Positions 1 to 10,289 of a stretch of DNA of 64,000 nt are shown piece after piece. The position numbers and the translations under genes were made by a program. The notes under the pieces were generated by a model. The model made no database searches and was not told the origin of the DNA. It saw nothing but the letters and a program-made list of their open reading frames with translations. The stretch spans positions 1 through 64,000 of the forward strand of contig JAJDWX010000030.1 in assembly GCA_022825385.1 (NCBI GenBank), in the 5' to 3' direction. Source of the DNA: Rhodothermales bacterium. GTDB taxonomy: Bacteria > Bacteroidota > Rhodothermia > Rhodothermales > VXPQ01. The stretch's first letter is position 1; each line of letters begins with the position of its first letter.

Positions 1-135
1 GTTCCAAACAGCGAGGAGAATACCTGTCCCAGTGGCTGCACCGATACAATTGGCATCGACCGCACGCCAGCCTCAAATACCAAACCCCCATCGAGTCCCT
101 CAAATTGCCAATGAATAATGTAGTGGGTTTACACA
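1..135 (+). mobile_element. Right end of an IS481-type insertion sequence
   Basis: The window opens inside an insertion sequence. Its transposase tail is described in the next entry. The stretch ending at about 135 reads GTTTACACA, so the mirrored end would begin TGTGTAAAC, which fits the TGT start usual for IS481-type ends. The other end lies outside the window, so the inverted repeats and a target duplication cannot be checked here. Confidence 0.5.
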
Positions 136-140
136 GTTAG
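3..140 (+). CDS. IS481-family transposase, C-terminal part (cut by window edge)
   Basis: Reading from base 3 gives 45 codons and a TAG stop. The peptide contains YNWHRPHASLKYQTP followed by NNVVGLH, the typical tail of DDE integrase-type transposases of the IS481 family: the last helix after the catalytic glutamate, with the RPH-S-L-TP signature. The catalytic residues themselves would lie upstream of the window. The stop codon overlaps the stop of the minus-strand epimerase gene by four bases. An IS3-family tail would look similar, but the NNVVGLH ending favours IS481. Confidence 0.7.
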   Translation, partial: SKQRGEYLSQWLHRYNWHRPHASLKYQTPIESLKLPMNNVVGLHS

Positions 141-991
141 CCGCCCGCCGCTTCGCGAAGTTGCCGCCGGATAAAGGCGTATCCCTGCTCCGCAATGTCC
201 CAGGGCTCGGAAAAGCTTCGCCACACATTGATTGCATTGGCGAAATCCGGGTCGGATCGGGTGAACGACTCGATGGTGAGCCATCCTTCGTAACCCACTT
301 CGGAAAGCGTTTCGAAAACTTCCCGCCAGGCTACGATCCCGTCGCCCGGCGTGCCCCGGTCGTTCTCGCTAATATGCACGTGAACCAGGTGCGGCGCCGC
401 CGTGCGGATCGCCCCGGCAAAGGATTTCTCCTCGATATTCGCATGGTGCGTGTCGAACATGACCTGAACGAACGGATGGTCCACCCTGCGCGTCAGTTCG
501 ACGAGTTGCTGCATGGTGTTGCATAAATAACATTCGAACCGGTTCAGGGCCTCCAGCGCCAGCAGTATGCCTGCCTGTTCTGCGTATTCGCCTGCTTCCC
601 GGAGCATGTCGGCGCTCCAGCGAACCTCGTCCGGCGTCGGCGCGGCCCTGGTGAACCAGGCGAAAGCAGAATGAAACGGGCCGCAAATCACCTCTGCGCC
701 GGTATCCGCAGCCCGGTCGATGGCCCAGCGAATTTTTTCCAGCCCCTGTTGCCGCACGGCGGCGTCGGAACTGGCCGGATTATGCTCCGGACCCAGGGCA
801 AGGCACACGGTGGACGCCATATCCAGATCGGCCAAAAACGCCCCCAGGCGGCGATAGGCCCTCGCGTCCTGCGCCCCCATGGAACACTCTATGCCGTCGT
901 ATCCTATCTCCCGGATGCGTTCGATATGCGGGTACAGCGCTTCGGATACGGTAGCGGACCAGGGAAGCAAGTTGAATCCGATGCGATGCAT
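137..991 (-). CDS. Sugar phosphate isomerase/epimerase (ketose 3-epimerase-like)
   Basis: A 284-residue single-domain TIM-barrel protein of the xylose isomerase-like/AP endonuclease 2 superfamily. It carries the pattern of D-tagatose/D-psicose 3-epimerases: a glutamate in EALNRFE (about residue 146), DTHHANIEE (about 180), HVHISENDRGTPGDG (about 205) and ESF near the C-terminus, which supply the E-D-H-E metal ligands of that family. It would epimerise a keto-sugar or inositol-type substrate using a divalent metal. No signal peptide is seen, so it is cytoplasmic. Its start is divergent from the restriction gene. Its 3' end meets the IS481 end, and the length is normal, so the insertion has not clearly damaged it. 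The exact substrate cannot be told. A second TIM-barrel isomerase gene sits at 13942-14970. Confidence 0.8.
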   Translation of the reverse strand: MHRIGFNLLPWSATVSEALYPHIERIREIGYDGIECSMGAQDARAYRRLGAFLADLDMASTVCLALGPEHNPASSDAAVRQQGLEKIRWAIDRAADTGAEVICGPFHSAFAWFTRAAPTPDEVRWSADMLREAGEYAEQAGILLALEALNRFECYLCNTMQQLVELTRRVDHPFVQVMFDTHHANIEEKSFAGAIRTAAPHLVHVHISENDRGTPGDGIVAWREVFETLSEVGYEGWLTIESFTRSDPDFANAINVWRSFSEPWDIAEQGYAFIRRQLREAAGG

Positions 992-1188
992 GGCAATCAG
1001 AAAACGATTCGAGGGCGCGCGGCCAGGAAAAATGCGGAGCGGAGGGAAGATACGGAAACCCCGGGCATTAATTCAGCGTGTCTTTTAAACCAAGGCTCTG
1101 TTTTGTATGTGCATTAGGCATATATCCTGATCTCTCTGACGACCGAATCAGGGCATATCAAGCCTCGTTTCATCAAACGCTCCAGAAC

Positions 1189-6330
<5,142 letters not shown>

Positions 6331-6361
6331 GGCCTATTTCTCCCCATCCGGCGGGAACGCA

Positions 6362-6389
6362 GCGCAAAAAGGGGCTTATGCCCTTGCGC
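6362..6389. repeat. Hairpin between the restriction gene and the Uma2 remnant
   Basis: GCGCAA (6362-6367) pairs with TTGCGC (6384-6389), and GGGC (6372-6375) with GCCC (6380-6383) around a TTAT loop. It sits 32 bases after the restriction gene stop and 30 bases before the Uma2 remnant. It aligns with the hairpin at 7345-7375 before the intact Uma2 gene, with paired base changes. No T-run follows, so a simple terminator is not clear. Confidence 0.6.
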
Positions 6390-6418
6390 CCCTTTGCCTG
6401 GCATCCGGGAGGTTCCCC

Positions 6419-6538
6419 ATGCCCGCAACCAGCCTCAGGAAGACGACCGCCCGCCCCCGAATGGGCATCAAGACCCCTCGGGCTGCAACGGCAAAAAATA
6501 CGTTGCGCCCCCCGATTTTTGTTATCAAAAAGGCTTGA
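6419..6538 (+). pseudogene. Truncated 5' remnant of an Uma2-family gene
   Basis: Begins with GGGAGG (6407-6412) and an ATG, and reads MPATS, then K-T, RPRMG, PR and TA-K, matching the first 30 or so codons of the intact Uma2 gene at 7402. The upstream DNA matches too. Homology stops at the CCCCGA step near 6515; the frame then runs out to a TGA that falls inside the -35 box of promoter A. None of the nuclease motifs are kept, so it is a dead fragment unless the 39-residue peptide has a role. Confidence 0.75.
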
Positions 6539-6682
6539 CTTTTCAGCGCCGGCGCCGTATAATGCTACTGCGTTCCGGTCGCGCCTTGCCGCGCCAGAAC
6601 GCCCAATCCCCCGATACGCAGACATCGGCCTAAACGGTTGTTCGCCGCCCCCCGGCAGGGCGAACCCGTTGAAAAACGGTGC
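6504..6682 (+). repeat. Module copy A: Uma2 fragment, promoter and structured leader
   Basis: Aligns with copy B (9537-9716). Shared parts in order: an A-rich step ending CCCCGATTTTT; TTGACT, 17 bases, TATA-T; a CAGACATCGG block closed by the hairpin CCGAT (6611-6615) with ATCGG (6624-6628); and GGCAGGGCGAACCCG followed by AAAAACGGTGC. In copy A the last block can form CCGTT-GAAA-AACGG. Each copy lies 60-70 bases before a membrane coiled-coil gene. The long leader suggests control at the RNA level, which is inferred. Confidence 0.75.
6535..6563 (+). promoter_or_regulatory. Near-consensus housekeeping promoter A
   Basis: TTGACT at 6535-6540, a spacer of exactly 17 bases, and a perfect TATAAT at 6558-6563. 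Transcription would begin near 6570, leaving a leader of about 177 bases before the coiled-coil gene at 6747. The consensus is of the classic sigma-70 kind, not the -33/-7 form usual in Bacteroidota. Confidence 0.8.
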
Positions 6683-6746
6683 AGAAACGATCCTGGCGAT
6701 CTGTACGATCACAGGTGTGACAAGAACCCGAAAACCGCTGAAAGCC

Positions 6747-7169
6747 ATGTCTGAAAACTTTTACTTCGCCGTATTGCTTGCCCCGCTTGTTGCCGTATTG
6801 ATTGCAATCGTTGGCTGGTTTTATCAACGTCACCGCAACAGGAAAACGGACAGGAGAGACGACAAACGGGCTATGGAAGCACAATTCGCGGCGCTTGGAA
6901 AGAAAATCGACCACGTCAACACGAACCTGAGCAAGCGAATGGACGACGGGAACACCAGCCTGGGCCAGCGAATCGACGATGTCAACGCGAATCTGAGTAA
7001 GCGACTCGACGACACGAACGCGAAAATCGATGACGTCAACGCGAGCCTCAGCAAGCGGATCGACGAGACGAACACAAACCTCGTCACTATGCAAACGGAG
7101 CTTTCCAAGCGCATTGACGGGGTCAATACCCGTATTGACGGCCTGTACGTCTCATCAGGAAAAAAGTAG
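6747..7169 (+). CDS. Small single-pass membrane protein with heptad/hendecad coiled coil (copy 1)
   Basis: A 140-residue protein that I do not recognise as a named family. Residues 5-26 form one hydrophobic membrane segment, followed by a basic, charged stretch (RHRNRKTDRRDDKR), so the long C-terminal part should be cytoplasmic. From about residue 50 it is a regular coiled coil of repeating units such as SKRLDDTNAKI and DDVNASL, mixing 11-residue and 7-residue steps. The ATG at 6747 was chosen because it starts just before the membrane segment and lies downstream of promoter A; the open frame extends further up but without coding character. It sits between the Uma2 remnant and the intact Uma2 gene. 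A protein of the same layout is encoded at 9774-10289. A role in the defence island, for instance as a membrane scaffold or sensor, is only inferred. Confidence 0.7.
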   Translation: MSENFYFAVLLAPLVAVLIAIVGWFYQRHRNRKTDRRDDKRAMEAQFAALGKKIDHVNTNLSKRMDDGNTSLGQRIDDVNANLSKRLDDTNAKIDDVNASLSKRIDETNTNLVTMQTELSKRIDGVNTRIDGLYVSSGKK

Positions 7170-7344
7170 TCCGCGCCCGATCCGAAACCAACAATACGGA
7201 TACGGGCGCGCTCGAAAGAAAGTCCCGTGCGGCGAGCGCCGCATGAAATTTCCCGGCGGACGTACACAACGCAAGGACACGCTGGCGCAAAGCCTGTCCC
7301 GGGAACTGTACAACCGCGCATTTTCCCATACGGCAGGGACCCAA

Positions 7345-7375
7345 GGGATACAAGAGGCTAATCCCCTTGTATCCC
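7345..7375. repeat. Hairpin before the Uma2 gene
   Basis: GGGATACAAGAGG (7345-7357) pairs with CCCCTTGTATCCC (7363-7375) across a CTAAT loop with one mismatch. It ends 15 bases before the GGAGG ribosome site of the Uma2 gene. The matching place before the Uma2 remnant (6362-6389) has a hairpin with different but still paired bases. It could be a leader structure of the Uma2 gene or the 3' end of the coiled-coil transcript. Confidence 0.65.
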
Positions 7376-7401
7376 CTGGTCCGACACCCTGGAGGCTGCC
7401 C

Positions 7402-8025
7402 ATGCCCGCAACCAGCGCCAAAAAGACGCATGACCGCCCCCGAATGGGCGGCGAGGCCCCTCGGGTCATGACCGCGGAGAAATACGTTACGCTCCCCGAC
7501 CGGCAAAACGGCGTCTCCTGTGAATTGGTGCAGGACGCGCTGGTCGTACGCGATCCGGGGGTGTCCTGGACGCATTCGTCCGTACAGGGCAAATTGTACC
7601 GCTATCTCGACGAATGGATGGAAAAATTCGGACACGGCGAAGTAGGCGTAGACGTAGACTGCCTCCTCAGCGAAGCCCCGGACACCATTCGCATCCCGGA
7701 CGTAGCCGTGCTGCTCCAGCCGTTCGATAAGAAAAATGCCTTCCATGGCCGTGTTCGAGGCGCGCCAGACATTGCGATCGAAGTGCTGTCCCCCTCGAAC
7801 AGGCCGCAGGAAATGCGCGACAAAACAAGCGATTACTTCAATGCCGGAGCGCTCCGGGTGTGGATCGTAGATCCGGAAACCCGAACTATCGTCATGCACA
7901 GGCCGGATGGAACAAACACCCGATTCAGCAGTGCAGATCGTCTCGAAGACCCTGAAATACTGCCGGGCTTTGCGCTGGAGATGCGGAAGGTATTCGGAGT
8001 ATACCACGCCCGCCCCACGCTATAA
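7402..8025 (+). CDS. Uma2 family (DUF820) PD-(D/E)XK nuclease-fold protein
   Basis: A 207-residue protein of the Uma2 family, which has a restriction-endonuclease fold and is common in cyanobacteria and FCB bacteria, often in many copies. The nuclease residues are present: D100 in IRIPDVAVL, E127 in DIAIEVLSPSN and K141 in MRDKTSDYF, followed by the family motif VWIVDPE. The biological target of Uma2 proteins is unknown. The ATG at 7402 follows GGAGG at 7391-7395 with good spacing, which decides the start within a longer open frame. It lies between the first coiled-coil gene and the convergent fic gene. A truncated second copy is at 6419-6538, and a short piece of the same sequence is found again near 9537, so this locus has been duplicated and broken. 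Confidence 0.88.
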   Translation: MPATSAKKTHDRPRMGGEAPRVMTAEKYVTLPDRQNGVSCELVQDALVVRDPGVSWTHSSVQGKLYRYLDEWMEKFGHGEVGVDVDCLLSEAPDTIRIPDVAVLLQPFDKKNAFHGRVRGAPDIAIEVLSPSNRPQEMRDKTSDYFNAGALRVWIVDPETRTIVMHRPDGTNTRFSSADRLEDPEILPGFALEMRKVFGVYHARPTL

Positions 8026-8087
8026 CCCACCCTTGCCGCTTCTTGCCGGTTCCCCTGCCCCGGGGACAAATCAGACTTTGACCATAA

Positions 8088-9386
8088 TCACAACCCCGCC
8101 TGGCTTTCGGGGCTGATGGCCTCAAGGTCCTCGGGCCGCAACTTGTAGCGTATTACATTGCCCTCGTGCAGGCCGCGAAACTCCTGTCCGACATAGGCGG
8201 CGACCTGTTCGCAATCCGCGTCGGGAACGCCGTCTGCGGCGGCCATGGCTATGACGTCCTCTGGGCGGAACGCCTGCCATTCCAGTACGCAGCGGCGTAC
8301 GGCCTTGCGCACGAAATCCCGGTACGCCAGCGCCGCCTTCTCCGGGCTTTCGACTTCGGCGCGCAGCACCCGATAATTCTCGGCCGAGCTCAGATAGGCG
8401 TCGATATACGCCTCGCGCAACAAGGAAACGTTGTTCAGTTCGTAGACGCCGATTAGTCCGTCGATATAGTCCCTGTCGTCCATGGTCAGGAACGACATCG
8501 GCGCAAGATCGGCCTTTAGAAGCGGGATGTTCGAGGCAATGCGCGAGGTCCGCTTGTTGATATCGGCGAAAGCCTGCAAATAGGGAATATGAACGAGAAG
8601 AAAGAAGGATTGCTCAAACGGATCGGGGATCGCCGCTGCCTTGCCGATCAGGATTTCAAACTCTTCCTCAATCTGATATTGGTCGTCAAGCGGCCTGTAG
8701 CTCGAATGCGCGATGGCGACAGGCATGCGGCGCAGCCGTCCCCCCATGGCGGGATCGGCAAGAAGGCCGCCCGCGAGGAGGGCGTGAATATTGAACATAT
8801 CCGGCCGGCTGATATGTATATCGTCAAGATGCTCGACGACATACTGAATCGCCTCCTTGTGGTTAAGGATCATCAGCGCTTCCTTGCGGTCCTTGCCGGA
8901 TGCCTCTTCCCCGAAGCGGATGAGCCGTTCGGTCTGAAGGATATCGTAGGTGTTTCCTTCCATGCGCGACGACGCCCAGGACAAGTCCACGAGCAGCCGT
9001 TCAAGAATACGCCGCGCATAGGTCCCTGCCGGGGGCGGCGGCTCCAGGCGCCCGGCCTCGCGCAGACGCCGCCGGTCCGCCGCGGCAAGGTAGAATGTCT
9101 TTCCGGGAATATACCGGTCGAAAAAACCCTTGTCGTAGCTTGCAGGCTTGCGACGATTATAAGGCGTTTGCAGATATGCGCGCACTGCGGACGCGCCCGC
9201 CAGGCGGTAGCCGGTGGCGCGGGCGTTGCCCGATATTTCCAGCCGGCCTTCGTCGACAAGCCGCTTGAGCGCCCGCCAGACCGTCGACAAACTTACATCC
9301 GCCGCGACATGGCGGCGAATATCCTCGCGGCCGGCGCCGGGGTGGTCCGCAATGTAATCGAGTATGGCCTGGTCCGTAAGCGGCAT
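8088..9386 (-). CDS. Fic family protein with N-terminal winged-helix domain
   Basis: 432 residues from the ATG at 9386; a TTG five codons earlier is also possible. Residues 1-65 look like a winged helix-turn-helix DNA-binding domain (TDQAILDYIADHPG, then STVWRALKRLVDEGRLE). The Fic domain follows, with an inhibitory-helix motif SSRMEGN (139-145; pattern S/T-x-x-x-E-G/N) placed before the core as in self-inhibited Fic proteins. The active loop is H266 with ADINKRTSR (274-282) instead of the canonical HPFxxGNGR; this variant is known in a Fic subfamily with a HxPYLQ-F-D-NKR loop. Fic proteins usually transfer AMP to target proteins. The C-terminal third is helical with no clear domain. The promoter is surrounded by TGAAACGAT repeats, so self-repression by the winged helix is likely. 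Convergent with the Uma2 gene. Confidence 0.85.
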   Translation of the reverse strand: MPLTDQAILDYIADHPGAGREDIRRHVAADVSLSTVWRALKRLVDEGRLEISGNARATGYRLAGASAVRAYLQTPYNRRKPASYDKGFFDRYIPGKTFYLAAADRRRLREAGRLEPPPPAGTYARRILERLLVDLSWASSRMEGNTYDILQTERLIRFGEEASGKDRKEALMILNHKEAIQYVVEHLDDIHISRPDMFNIHALLAGGLLADPAMGGRLRRMPVAIAHSSYRPLDDQYQIEEEFEILIGKAAAIPDPFEQSFFLLVHIPYLQAFADINKRTSRIASNIPLLKADLAPMSFLTMDDRDYIDGLIGVYELNNVSLLREAYIDAYLSSAENYRVLRAEVESPEKAALAYRDFVRKAVRRCVLEWQAFRPEDVIAMAAADGVPDADCEQVAAYVGQEFRGLHEGNVIRYKLRPEDLEAISPESQAGL

Positions 9387-9481
9387 GAAACGATTTTCCA
9401 AGTCTGTGAAACGATTATGTCTATAAAATACAAGGATTTTACCAAATTGTCAACATATCGTTTCACGATTTTTGAAACGAT
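9386..9481. promoter_or_regulatory. Operator array: four TGAAACGAT boxes around the fic promoter
   Basis: Boxes in + orientation at 9386-9394, 9407-9415 and 9473-9481, and in reverse (ATCGTTTCA) at 9457-9465. The last two form a perfect 9-bp inverted repeat with a 7-base gap just upstream of the -35 box. The first two are direct repeats 21 bases apart, two helical turns, one near the transcription start and one at the start codon. The layout suits repression by the winged-helix Fic protein or another local regulator. Confidence 0.75.
9425..9453 (-). promoter_or_regulatory. fic promoter
   Basis: On the minus strand TTGACA (9453-9448), a 17-base spacer, and TATTTT (9430-9425). Transcription would start near 9418, about 30 bases before the ATG at 9386. 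Operator boxes lie immediately upstream of the -35 box and just downstream of the -10 box. Confidence 0.7.
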
Positions 9482-9536
9482 ATAGCCTTCGCCGACCTCC
9501 CCCCCGATTCGCCGCGAGGCCTCCCGGAACAAGACG

Positions 9537-9716
9537 ACAAAAAACAGGCTGCGCTCCCCGATTTTTATTTCCCGAGGGCTTGACTTGCGGGCGGCGAGGC
9601 CGTATATTGTTATCGTCTTTCGGGCGCCCCGGAAGCCCGGTCCTCCGATGCCAGACATCGGCTGAAATCCCCGTTCTGAACCCCCTTGGCAGGGCGAACC
9701 CGCCTAAAAACGGTGC
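9537..9716 (+). repeat. Module copy B: Uma2 fragment, promoter and structured leader
   Basis: Second copy of the module at 6504-6682. It starts with a short piece alignable to the Uma2 5' coding region (AAAAAACAGGCTGCGCTCCC), followed by promoter B and a leader. The first leader hairpin is longer here: CCGATG (9645-9650) with CATCGG (9656-9661). The GGCAGGGCGAACCCG and AAAAACGGTGC blocks are kept. The coiled-coil gene begins 58 bases after the block. Bases between the conserved pieces differ a good deal, so the duplication is not recent. Confidence 0.75.
9580..9608 (+). promoter_or_regulatory. Near-consensus promoter B for the coiled-coil/mcrBC genes
   Basis: TTGACT at 9580-9585, 17 bases, TATATT at 9603-9608. 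Transcription would begin near 9616 and run through the coiled-coil gene at 9774 and into mcrB and mcrC, since no other promoter is visible before mcrB. Confidence 0.75.
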
Positions 9717-9773
9717 GTACGACGCTATGAACGCAAAACCCCTTTAGAGGCAATCCACGAAGTCCCTGGAACC

Positions 9774-10289
9774 ATGAAAAACTGGAATTGGAAACCAATC
9801 GTTGCCGGAATCGCGTTCCTTGGCGTGCTGGCTACCTTCTACGGAACGATCCGGGCGGATATGCGCGGAATCCGGACAGACATGCGAGTAGAAATGCAGC
9901 ATGTGCGAACGGAAATGCAGGGCGTACGGGCAGAAGTGCAGGACGTACGAGGAGAGATTCACGCTTTGCGTTCGGACGTGCGAGCAGACATTAAAGACTT
10001 GCGGTCGGAAATTAACGCCTTGCGTTCGGACGTACGGACAGACATTCAAGGCTTGCGGGCGGAAATGCGCGCCTTGCATGCCGTTGAAGCGTCCCCGCCT
10101 GCCAAAGCAACAGGAGAACAAGCCGCGCCTGCATCAACCCCTGCGACTACTAATTCCGTGCCTGCGCCCCACGCCAAACCGGAATCTGCTGCCTTGTCCG
10201 CCGCCGCACGCGAAATGCCCTGCGTCCGTTCCCCGCACCGATTAGCCCGGGTGATCGCAGCGGTTACCTTGTGGTATTATCATGTTTGA
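9774..10289 (+). CDS. Small membrane-anchored coiled-coil protein (copy 2), coupled to mcrB
   Basis: 171 residues, not a family I can name. Residues 7-25 form one membrane segment (PIVAGIAFLGVLATFYG). Residues 26-100 are a coiled coil built from units such as LRSEINA (7) and LRSDVRADIKD (11), the same mixture of 7- and 11-residue steps as the protein at 6747, with different residues. At DNA level the units around 9965-10070 are near-identical tandem repeats of about 54 bases. A Pro/Ala-rich tail follows, and the last residues are hydrophobic (RVIAAVTLWYYHV). The stop codon lies 8 bases inside mcrB, so the two are probably translated together. This suggests a subunit of the McrBC system, recalling the coiled-coil-containing Type IV (CoCoNuT) systems; that link is inferred from position and shape only. 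Confidence 0.7.
   Translation: MKNWNWKPIVAGIAFLGVLATFYGTIRADMRGIRTDMRVEMQHVRTEMQGVRAEVQDVRGEIHALRSDVRADIKDLRSEINALRSDVRTDIQGLRAEMRALHAVEASPPAKATGEQAAPASTPATTNSVPAPHAKPESAALSAAAREMPCVRSPHRLARVIAAVTLWYYHV

Noticed and set aside
8088-9386. Fic protein as a FicT/FicA toxin-antitoxin pair
   Set aside because: The inhibitory motif is inside the same chain and no small antitoxin gene is adjacent.
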